The notes beneath the pieces are model-generated. The model saw only the letters and a list, made by a program, of their open reading frames with translations. It did not search any database and was not told the origin of the DNA. Source: WJMD01 sp964596015 (GTDB lineage: Bacteria > Joyebacterota > Joyebacteria > Joyebacterales > Joyebacteraceae). Taken from it: a stretch of 8,885 nucleotides of DNA. The translations under genes were made by a program, and so were the position numbers. The stretch's first letter is position 1. Each line of letters opens with the position of its first letter. The stretch is from positions 1 through 8,885 of the forward strand of contig CAZQSB010000074.1 of NCBI GenBank assembly GCA_964596015.1, written 5' to 3'. This document shows, piece after piece, positions 1 to 5,524 of this stretch.

Positions 1-53
1 CGGCGAGTTCGCATGTCGCGCCGGCCGCGCCGCCGGTCCGTGGCAATCCCTGC

Positions 54-1736
54 TCAGCGTCGTGTCCGGACGTTCATCTCTCCGGGATCACCGTTGTTGT
101 TGACTCCCCGGGATTCCATGACGGCCCTCTTCCGAGCCGCGATCCGTTCATTCTCCTCCGCGTTCAGGAACACGACCGACGGCCGCTCTTCGTGACCGCG
201 CGAGCGACCCACGGCCACCCAGTGGAACTCGACGTTCTCCTCTCCAGCGCCGGTCCGCACCGTGAAGCCACCGGCGTCGAGCTTCTCGACGTAGAGAGCG
301 CTCCAGGCGCCGATGGGCGTTGCGGTGACGGTCAGGTCCTCGGGGCCCGAGACCGCCTCGGCGAAGGTCCGGTCGAAGGTCACGCGGGCCCTTCCGTCGG
401 TGAGTGTCGCGCGCCCCCTGTCCATGACCTCAACGTCCGGCGACGATACTCCGAAGACGGGCTCCGTACCCCGCGTGGTCTCCACGGCGCGGGCGAGAGG
501 CGAGGTCGAGGTGATGGTGCCCGATACGTACAGGCCCTCGGATGTGCTGTCGTACCCGAAGACCGCGAGGGTGTACTCGTTGTCATCAACTTGCTTTTTG
601 AAGTGCCCGGCCCTTCCCTGGTAACAGTACGACTGAAGCGTCCATGTGAGCGCGTCCACGCCGGGTTCGGATTTGAACGTCCCCGCGTCACCCCATCCGG
701 ACGTTCTCTTGTTCTCGACGAGCAGAGCCGGGTCGGCGTCGCTGACCTCGACTGAGACACCGGAGCCGCCCTTGAATCGACCGGAGCGGCCCGACGACGC
801 GTTCGACTCGAAGGCGTCGCCGGTGCCGCCGGCTGATGCCTGCAGACCGTCGCCGGCGTCCCATGAGTAGAAGTAACCGCCGAGTGCGTTCCCGGTGGAC
901 ACGCCGCACACGCCGACGGAGTAGCCGGTGGTGCTGATCACACCCGCGGGGTGCCTCACATTTCCGAGTATCGTGACCCCCGAGTCCGACCGCGCGTAGA
1001 CGGCAGGCCTGCTGTGGTCGTAGCCTGTGTTCTCGAATGCGGCCGCCGAGCCCCAGTCCCCGCCGTTCGCCCTGATGAGACTGGAGTCGGGATATGACCC
1101 GTGTCCCGTGCCGACGTAGACGATGCCGTGTGGGCTGACGCGCACGACGTCGGTCGGGCTGCCGTCCGACGCGTCGAGGGAGTGTCCGTCGCCCGCACCG
1201 CCGGCGTCGTCCACGCCGTCGGCGAACCCCGCGGGGACGCTCTTCAGCATCGTCCAATCGAGAGGGTTGTCGGGAGCGTTGATGGTGCCGCTCGCGCCCG
1301 ACTCGGCCTCCGTCAGATACTCACCGGCGACGGTTCCACCGAGCTCCGAGGCGTTCACGGCCTGCATGGCGTAGGGGACCGCAAGGAACGCCCGGCGAGG
1401 CGACATGACCTGGCCGTCCACCACGACCTCGAGCCAGAGCGGCTGATTGAAGTCGAGGCCGTCCAGAGGGCTCGTCTCACCCAGAACGACCGTCGCAACG
1501 CCGATCCCGTTCGTCTCGACGCTGTGGACCTCGTCCCAGAGCTGTGTCCCGGCGTGGGGGTCGTCGAACACACGGAACGTGACGGGCAGCGTGTCGTTCG
1601 AGATGGGGTTGTCCGTGTCGTCGGTCAGCATGACCTGGTAGTTGACCTGCGCCGGCACGGCGGCGGGCGCGGGGGAGGAGAAGCACAGGAAGAAGACAGC
1701 GAGCCCGGCGAGAACCAACGGGGCACCAACGCGCAT
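54..1736 (-). CDS. Exported Gly/Ser/Asp-rich surface protein, 560 aa, function unknown
   Basis: The start is an ATG preceded by a GGAGGT ribosome-binding site. Residues 1-26 form a signal peptide: basic N-terminus, hydrophobic core and a PAPAA cleavage region. Residues 28-130 match the N-terminal beta domain of many large exported proteins in FCB-type and candidate-phylum genomes (VNYQVMLTDD..., then a conserved VPYAMQA end). A second familiar motif lies at 159-175 (LDWTMLKSVPAGFADGV). Residues 200-420 are repetitive and rich in Gly, Ser and Asp, with recurring AVYARSDSG / ALLVEN-like strands that suggest a stacked beta or beta-helix fold. Residues 432-513 form a compact beta domain (VEVMDRGRATLTDGRA... 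then FTVRTGAGEENVEFHWVAVGR) that I recognise as recurrent at the C-termini of such proteins. The tail from 514 is charged and has no sorting domain or membrane anchor. No catalytic motif is visible; a structural, adhesive or tail-fibre-like surface role is inference. The gene is divergent from the hemerythrin gene, and no terminator is visible in the 53 bases that follow it. Confidence 0.85.
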   Translation of the reverse strand: MRVGAPLVLAGLAVFFLCFSSPAPAAVPAQVNYQVMLTDDTDNPISNDTLPVTFRVFDDPHAGTQLWDEVHSVETNGIGVATVVLGETSPLDGLDFNQPLWLEVVVDGQVMSPRRAFLAVPYAMQAVNASELGGTVAGEYLTEAESGASGTINAPDNPLDWTMLKSVPAGFADGVDDAGGAGDGHSLDASDGSPTDVVRVSPHGIVYVGTGHGSYPDSSLIRANGGDWGSAAAFENTGYDHSRPAVYARSDSGVTILGNVRHPAGVISTTGYSVGVCGVSTGNALGGYFYSWDAGDGLQASAGGTGDAFESNASSGRSGRFKGGSGVSVEVSDADPALLVENKRTSGWGDAGTFKSEPGVDALTWTLQSYCYQGRAGHFKKQVDDNEYTLAVFGYDSTSEGLYVSGTITSTSPLARAVETTRGTEPVFGVSSPDVEVMDRGRATLTDGRARVTFDRTFAEAVSGPEDLTVTATPIGAWSALYVEKLDAGGFTVRTGAGEENVEFHWVAVGRSRGHEERPSVVFLNAEENERIAARKRAVMESRGVNNNGDPGEMNVRTRR

Positions 1737-1790
1737 GGCGTACCTCCATCCGTGGAGCGGGCGTGGACGACATGAGTATTACTCAATTCT

Positions 1791-1814
1791 GGCACAGAGT
1801 GCCCCACGGGCACT
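1791..1814. repeat. Overlapping inverted repeats (possible operator)
   Basis: Two dyads share an arm. GGCAC-AGA-GTGCC lies at 1791-1803, and a perfect 7-bp dyad AGTGCCC-CAC-GGGCACT lies at 1798-1814. The half-sites GGCAC, GTGCC and GGCAC therefore recur every 8-9 bp. The block lies 55-78 bp upstream of the start of the minus-strand surface-protein gene and overlaps its candidate promoter elements. There is no T-run on either side, so it is not an obvious terminator. An operator, or a pair of mutually exclusive hairpins, is inference. Confidence 0.5.
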
Positions 1815-1824
1815 GGCCTGTCAA
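1791..1824 (-). promoter_or_regulatory. Candidate promoter of the surface-protein gene (sigma-70 or weak sigma-54)
   Basis: On the minus strand a perfect -35 hexamer TTGACA (1824-1819) is followed 17 bp later by CACTCT (1801-1796), a weak -10 that keeps only the conserved A2 and T6. The same stretch can be read as a degenerate sigma-54 element, TGGGGCA-N4-GTGC (1806-1792), which keeps the GG and GC doublets at the correct 10-bp separation. The predicted transcript start would leave a leader of roughly 45-55 nt. The two readings are alternatives and neither is strong. Confidence 0.3.
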
Positions 1825-1943
1825 CGCCAAAACTGCAGGTGTGCGGTTTGGGCCGCCTCCGAAGGCGACCGGACAGGCTGCGTCCCGAGCGCGGCGGTCT
1901 CGAGCGGCCGTTCGCCCCGGCCGCGGCGGTGTTGACCGGTCGA

Positions 1944-1973
1944 TTGTCCCGGCGCGAGGCCTTGTGGTACCCT
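1944..1973 (+). promoter_or_regulatory. Candidate sigma-70 promoter for the hemerythrin gene
   Basis: A TTGTCC -35 (1944-1949) and a TACCCT -10 (1968-1973) are separated by 18 bp. TGG directly precedes the -10, giving an extended -10 element. The predicted start near 1980 leaves a leader of about 36 nt before the GTG start codon. The nearby TTGACC at 1932-1937 is a better -35 hexamer but has no -10 at a suitable distance. Confidence 0.45.
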
Positions 1974-2002
1974 CGCTCGACATCGACCCGGTCACCATCT
2001 TC

Positions 2003-2010
2003 GAAGGGAG
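2003..2010 (+). promoter_or_regulatory. Ribosome-binding site that fixes the GTG start of the hemerythrin gene
   Basis: GAAGGGAG lies 5 bp upstream of the GTG at 2016. The reading frame stays open upstream to an ATG at 1839. That start would add 59 residues of low-complexity, Arg/Pro-rich sequence unlike the family and would lie upstream of the predicted promoter. Confidence 0.75.
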
Positions 2011-2015
2011 CGCCC

Positions 2016-2447
2016 GTGGACAAGGTGCAGTGGAGCGACGACCTCTCGGTGGGCGTGCCGCTCATCGACCAGCAGCACCAGCTGCTCATCGGACGGATCC
2101 AGGAGCTGTCGGACGCCATCAGGAACTACCAGGGCGGCGGGGAGGTCGCGAAGACGCTCGATTTCCTCATGGACTACACCGACTTCCATTTCGGGACCGA
2201 GGAGCGCCACATGCGCGCGCTCGAGTACCCGGGGCTTCAGAAGCACCGCGAGAAGCACGCCGAGTTCAAGCAGACGCTGAAGAACCTCGGGAGCGACTTC
2301 GAGGAAGAGGGCGCCACGAGCGACCTGGCCGATTCCATCGACCAGCTGCTCGGACACTGGTTCGTCGAGCACATCAAGAACGTCGACCAGAAGCTGGGCG
2401 ACTTCCTCGAGGAGCAGGGCGTCGTGCTGGAGGCGGAGGAGGAGTAG
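2016..2447 (+). CDS. Bacteriohemerythrin (single-domain, O2-binding non-heme di-iron protein)
   Basis: The product is 143 aa from a GTG start, a normal length for a stand-alone bacterial hemerythrin. All seven di-iron ligands are recognisable in order: His21 (DQQHQ), His58 and Glu62 (HFGTEE), His77 and His81 (HREKH), His119 and Asp124 (HIKNVD). The N-terminal VQWSDDLSVGVPLIDQQH is also typical of the family. The protein should fold as a cytoplasmic four-helix bundle that binds O2 reversibly between two iron atoms. Known roles in the family are oxygen storage, delivery, sensing or scavenging in microaerobic and anaerobic bacteria. There is no attached chemotaxis, GGDEF or other output domain, so storage, delivery or scavenging is more likely than signalling. 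The C-terminus is acidic (LEAEEE). The gene appears monocistronic, is divergent from the surface-protein gene, and converges on the metalloprotease gene with a 26-bp gap. Confidence 0.95.
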   Translation: MDKVQWSDDLSVGVPLIDQQHQLLIGRIQELSDAIRNYQGGGEVAKTLDFLMDYTDFHFGTEERHMRALEYPGLQKHREKHAEFKQTLKNLGSDFEEEGATSDLADSIDQLLGHWFVEHIKNVDQKLGDFLEEQGVVLEAEEE

Positions 2448-2473
2448 CCGCGCGCAGGCGACTTCCGCGGTCG

Positions 2474-4582
2474 CTACCTGACCCGCAGGATCCTCTCCGT
2501 GAGCACCGCGTCGGACGTCGCGAGCGAGCAGAAGTAGACACCGGCGGCGACGTCGCGGCCCGCCGGGTCGGTTCCGTTCCACGTCACCGTATGGCGGCCG
2601 CGCCCGAGCGTCTCGTCGAGGACGGTCGCGACCACGCGGCCGGAGACATCGTAGACCGTGACGCTCACGCGGTCCTCGAAGGGCATCACGAGCTCGAACG
2701 ACGTGGCGGCCGACGACGGGTTCGGGAAGGGCCTCGAGAGCGACAGCGCCGAGGAGCCCGGTACGACGACGCGCGCCGGGGCGGGGCCCACCGTGTCTTG
2801 TGTGTCGTCATCGAGATGCGCCACGAGCCGGTACCAGAGCTCGTCGCCCGGCAGGATGTCGGTGTCGACGTACTCGCCGGGCGAGGTCACGTCGAGCGGG
2901 AGGGCATTGACCGTCTCGTACGGGCCCTCCTCGCGACGCGAGCGCTCGACGTCCAGGCTCGCCATGCCGGCCGTGTTCGGGATGGTCCAGCGGAGCGTGA
3001 CCGCATCCTCGGCCGTCGCGCTCGCGAAGAACGCGCCCTCGACCGGCGTGGAGACGTCCGCGTCGACCGTGTAGCTCATCGCGTCCGTCGAGGCGCAGGC
3101 GTTCACGACGATGAGGCCCACCTGCTCGAGCTCGTCCCAGCCGGTCACGGTCGCGGTGCCGTTCCCCCAGCCGTTCAGGGGAAGAGCGCCCCATTCCGCC
3201 GTCGCTCCGAGCGGCGTCTTCGTCACGAGCCACGCCGCGTTGGGCGTCGTCGCGGGGAACGGACCGTCGTAGCTGATCTCGATGAGGTCCTCGAGCCCGC
3301 CGGTGTTCGTGAAGTGGATGAAGTTCCACGCCATGTGGTCGGGCCGGTGCGCGGCCAGCGGCGCCACGCCGGAGAGCGGATACGTCGTGTAGTTCCTCTG
3401 GGCGGAGACGGTCGGCCAGATGGCGCTCTCTTCGTAATGCGCGCCGTCGTGGCGGGCGCCTGTGAACCAGTTCCAGAGCGCGAACGTTGCGAACTCCTCC
3501 TCGAGCGACGTCCCGCGGGACGAGAGCTCGACGTCCATGAGGACGTAGATGTCGGCCGCGCTCTCGAGCTCGTACCAGATGGAGGGGACGACGCCGGTCC
3601 CGAGGTGCTCGGCGAGGAAGAAGTTCCAGACGGCCGAGCCGTACATCCTGAGGCCCGTGCCGTCCTGCCATTCGAGCGACCTGTAGGGGTAGTTGTAGTA
3701 GTACGGCAGATAGAAGCGGTAGTCGTCGATGTCGTCGTAGACCACGTCCTCGGCCCAGACCGACGTGCACTCCTTGTACCAGGTCGCCTCCATGTAGTCG
3801 TGGGAGTTCTGGCAGGAATGGCAGAACTCGTGCGCGACCGTGACCGTCATGGGATCGGTCGGGTCGGCATAGCCGAAACCGGAGTAGTCGTTGTCGATGA
3901 CGACGTAGCTCGTACAGTCGGTGCGCGGCGTGGAGGGGACGGTGTAGCTCCCCTGGCAGTAGCCGTAGTAGCCGGAGCAGTCCTGCAGGTAGATGTCGTA
4001 GCGGTTGTTCCCGCCGCCGCCGTCCGGATCGGAGCCGTCGCCGGGCGGCGCCCGGAAGCCCAGCTCGTCCACGATGTCGACCCACGAGCTCTCGGCGGCC
4101 GCGGCGACCGCCTCGAGGTACCAGGGGTCGGGCCAGTCGAGGATGGCGTGGGGTCCCGTCGTGTCGAAGTGGATGCGGAAGTGCGTGGTGTCGTAGGTGT
4201 TCGTGCAGCTCGGCCGGGAGCGCATCGAGCGAATGCGCGAGGCCACCGGCTCCGAGATGAGCGGAAGCGCGGCCTCGATCTCGTCGACCACCGGCGTCCC
4301 GCACTTCTCGGGCGCGGTGCCGCGGTACTCGTCCGGCAGCCTGCCGGGATCGTAGAGGCTCGTCGCGAGGAGCAGGATGCGCCCCTCGAAGTCGACGGCG
4401 CCGTCGTGGAAGGCCGCGTCGATGACCGCGCGGTCGGTGTTCGCTCGGTCGGGGAGCGGGTCGTCGGTCGGCAGGGGCGGGAGCGTCGACTGCTCCGGGG
4501 AAACGGCCCAGGACGACGGACACGCCGCCAGCGCGCAGGCGAGCGCCAGAATGAACGAGATGCGGTGCGCAGTCCGGGTCAT
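2474..4582 (-). CDS. Secreted putative zinc metalloprotease (MXAN_6640-like) with C-terminal FlgD-like sorting domain
   Basis: The product is 702 aa from an ATG with a GGAGGA site 4 bp upstream. The signal peptide spans about residues 1-26. It has a possible lipobox LAAC ending at Cys21 and a competing type I site after SWA, so anchoring is ambiguous. The zinc signature is AHEFCH: His251, Glu252 and His255, with Glu271 or Glu278 (KECTSVWAED) as candidate third ligand. The Asp/Gly/Asn-rich stretch before it (181-196) and the Tyr-rich stretch after it (288-300) resemble the MXAN_6640-type putative metalloproteases as I remember them. Cysteines cluster near the site (202, 209, 223, 254, 257, 272), which suggests disulfides and extracytoplasmic folding. 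Residues 505-607 look like a fibronectin-III/Ig-like module. Residues 612-702 (SLSRPFPNPSS..., VTVYDVSGRVV, WNGTDPAGRDVAAGVYF) are the FlgD-like domain found at C-termini of exported FCB-type proteins, often linked to type IX-like secretion. A sigma-54 promoter precedes the gene. Substrate and activity are unknown. Confidence 0.85.
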   Translation of the reverse strand: MTRTAHRISFILALACALAACPSSWAVSPEQSTLPPLPTDDPLPDRANTDRAVIDAAFHDGAVDFEGRILLLATSLYDPGRLPDEYRGTAPEKCGTPVVDEIEAALPLISEPVASRIRSMRSRPSCTNTYDTTHFRIHFDTTGPHAILDWPDPWYLEAVAAAAESSWVDIVDELGFRAPPGDGSDPDGGGGNNRYDIYLQDCSGYYGYCQGSYTVPSTPRTDCTSYVVIDNDYSGFGYADPTDPMTVTVAHEFCHSCQNSHDYMEATWYKECTSVWAEDVVYDDIDDYRFYLPYYYNYPYRSLEWQDGTGLRMYGSAVWNFFLAEHLGTGVVPSIWYELESAADIYVLMDVELSSRGTSLEEEFATFALWNWFTGARHDGAHYEESAIWPTVSAQRNYTTYPLSGVAPLAAHRPDHMAWNFIHFTNTGGLEDLIEISYDGPFPATTPNAAWLVTKTPLGATAEWGALPLNGWGNGTATVTGWDELEQVGLIVVNACASTDAMSYTVDADVSTPVEGAFFASATAEDAVTLRWTIPNTAGMASLDVERSRREEGPYETVNALPLDVTSPGEYVDTDILPGDELWYRLVAHLDDDTQDTVGPAPARVVVPGSSALSLSRPFPNPSSAATSFELVMPFEDRVSVTVYDVSGRVVATVLDETLGRGRHTVTWNGTDPAGRDVAAGVYFCSLATSDAVLTERILRVR

Positions 4583-4632
4583 GGAGTCCTCCAGAGTGTC
4601 GTTCCAAGGCAGACTGAACCATGTGTGAGATA

Positions 4633-4648
4633 AGCAATGGACGTGCCA
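4633..4648 (-). promoter_or_regulatory. Sigma-54 (RpoN) promoter of the metalloprotease gene
   Basis: The minus strand reads TGGCACG-TCCA-TTGCT, an exact match to the sigma-54 core consensus TGGCACG-N4-TTGCW. A C precedes it (consensus Y) and TAT follows. The -24 GG and -12 GC doublets are correctly spaced. Transcription would start near 4622, giving a leader of about 40 nt before the ATG at 4582. Known biology: such promoters need an AAA+ enhancer-binding activator. No such activator is encoded in the window and no clear enhancer site was found. Confidence 0.8.
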
Positions 4649-4675
4649 GCCATAGAGGACTGCGCAACTTCTTGC

Positions 4676-4703
4676 TGGACTTACCCGGCGCGCCGGTGAT
4701 ACA
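4676..4703 (+). promoter_or_regulatory. Weak candidate promoter for the methyltransferase gene
   Basis: TGGACT (4676-4681) and GATACA (4698-4703) are separated by 16 bp. The hexamers match the sigma-70 consensus at 4/6 and 3/6 positions. It is the best-placed candidate in the 182-bp divergent region and would give a leader of about 55 nt. Confidence 0.3.
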
Positions 4704-4752
4704 ACGACCTCGACCGATGGTGAATGGAAGTCGTTTCAGGCTGGACGCGACC

Positions 4753-4760
4753 GGAAGGAG
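4753..4760 (+). promoter_or_regulatory. Ribosome-binding site that fixes the methyltransferase start
   Basis: GGAAGGAG lies 4 bp upstream of the ATG at 4765. The frame is open back to an ATG at 4621, but that start would sit next to the sigma-54 element, lacks a Shine-Dalgarno sequence, and would add 48 residues that do not resemble the family. Confidence 0.75.
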
Positions 4761-4764
4761 CGGC

Positions 4765-5409
4765 ATGGAGCAGACCGAGAGGACCCGCCTCTTCGACGAG
4801 TGGGCCGATTCCTACGACGAGTCGGTCATCGACTACTCCGGGTTCCCCTTTGAGGGCTACGACCGTGTGCTCGACACCATCGTCCGGCTGTCGCAGCCCT
4901 CGTCCGGCCTCACGGTGCTCGACATCGGCATCGGGACCGGCGCGCTCGCGGAGCGGTTCGTGCGCGAGGGATGTCTCGTCTGGGGCCTGGACTTCTCGGC
5001 CCGCATGCTCGCGAAGGCGCACGAGCGCGTCCCGCGCGCCGAGCTCATCAAGGCCGACATCGCCGGGGACTGGCCGATCGACGTCGACCAGACGTTCCAC
5101 CGTGTCGTCTCGTCGTATCTCTTCCACGAGTTCACGCTGACGTCGAAGGTCCGCCTCATCGCGCGTCTGGCCTCAAGGCATCTCGCGCCGGGCGGCCGGC
5201 TTGTCATCGGAGACGTGTCGTTCGCGAGCGTCAGGGAGCGGGAGGAGGCGCGGCGTCGCTGGGAAGACGTGTGGGACGACGACGAGCACTACTGGGCGGC
5301 GGATGAAGCGTCCGAGGCGCTGGCCTCGGCCGGGCTCGATTCGACCTACAACCAGGTCTCGTCCTGCGGCGGCGTCTACGTCATCCGGCGGTCCGAGACA
5401 CCGTCCTGA
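4765..5409 (+). CDS. Class I SAM-dependent methyltransferase, YrrT-like
   Basis: The product is 214 aa. Residues 10-21 (FDEWADSYDESV) strongly resemble the N-terminus of Bacillus YrrT-type putative AdoMet-dependent methyltransferases, which are about this length. The Rossmann core follows: motif I VLDIGIGTG at 51-59 (SAM glycine loop), acidic Asp76 at the end of strand 2 (WGLDFS, ribose contact), KADI at 96-99, VVSSYLFHEF at about 112-121 (post-motif with a His where the family has HH or HE), and a LAPGGRLVIGD motif III equivalent at about 148-158. The protein is cytosolic. The methyl acceptor is unknown. In Firmicutes yrrT sits in a methionine-to-cysteine conversion operon, but no sulfur-metabolism genes flank this copy, so that role cannot be assumed. 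The gene is divergent from the protease gene. Its stop codon lies 15 bp before the -35 box of the next gene's promoter, so the two are probably separate units. No terminator is visible. Confidence 0.88.
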   Translation: MEQTERTRLFDEWADSYDESVIDYSGFPFEGYDRVLDTIVRLSQPSSGLTVLDIGIGTGALAERFVREGCLVWGLDFSARMLAKAHERVPRAELIKADIAGDWPIDVDQTFHRVVSSYLFHEFTLTSKVRLIARLASRHLAPGGRLVIGDVSFASVREREEARRRWEDVWDDDEHYWAADEASEALASAGLDSTYNQVSSCGGVYVIRRSETPS

Positions 5410-5424
5410 GTCCCCAGACGCCCG

Positions 5425-5453
5425 TTGCCAGGTGTGCGCACTCGCCCTATACT
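5425..5453 (+). promoter_or_regulatory. Strong sigma-70 promoter of the DNRLRE lipoprotein gene
   Basis: A TTGCCA -35 (5425-5430) and a TATACT -10 (5448-5453) have the optimal 17-bp spacer; both hexamers match consensus at 5/6 positions or close to it. The start would be near 5460, giving a leader of about 65 nt. That leader is very C-rich and carries a duplicated ACCGACCG-NAN-C-run motif. Confidence 0.8.
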
Positions 5454-5470
5454 GGGTACTGAGCAGGTCA

Positions 5471-5511
5471 ACCGACCGCACCCCCCCGAAGCCGACCGAC
5501 CGGAACCCCCC
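5471..5511 (+). repeat. Duplicated C-rich motif in the lipoprotein leader
   Basis: ACCGACCG followed by a short linker and a run of six to seven C occurs at 5471-5487 and again at 5495-5511, a 24-bp period. Both copies lie in the predicted 5' untranslated leader just before the GGAG ribosome-binding site (5512-5515). The function is unknown. Confidence 0.5.
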
Positions 5512-5524
5512 GGAGTGTGAATCC

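Noticed and set aside
1..53. GC-rich inverted repeats after the surface-protein gene as a terminator
   Set aside because: Several short self-complementary GC stretches exist but no U-tract follows on the minus strand, and sequence beyond the window edge is missing.
1789..1803. Plus-strand TGGCACAGAGTGCCC as a sigma-54 promoter for the hemerythrin gene
   Set aside because: The -24 half looks right but there is no GC doublet 10 bp after the GG; the match comes from the inverted repeat.
1932..1937. TTGACC as the hemerythrin -35 box
   Set aside because: No acceptable -10 lies 15-19 bp downstream; the TTGTCC/TACCCT pair with an extended -10 fits better.
2458..2474. GCGAC-TTCCGCG-GTCGC hairpin as a bidirectional terminator between the hemerythrin and protease genes
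   Set aside because: The stem is only 5 bp with a 7-nt loop and there is no T-run on either strand.
1763..4633. A very long plus-strand open frame of 956 codons
   Set aside because: It is antisense to the metalloprotease and out of frame with the hemerythrin. Its translation is Arg/Val/Gly-rich low-complexity sequence, as expected from opposite-strand reading of GC-rich genes.
2808..4766. A 652-codon minus-strand open frame overlapping the protease gene
   Set aside because: The translation is Arg-rich with no domain, and the overlapping frame encodes a clear signal peptide, HEFCH motif and sorting domain.
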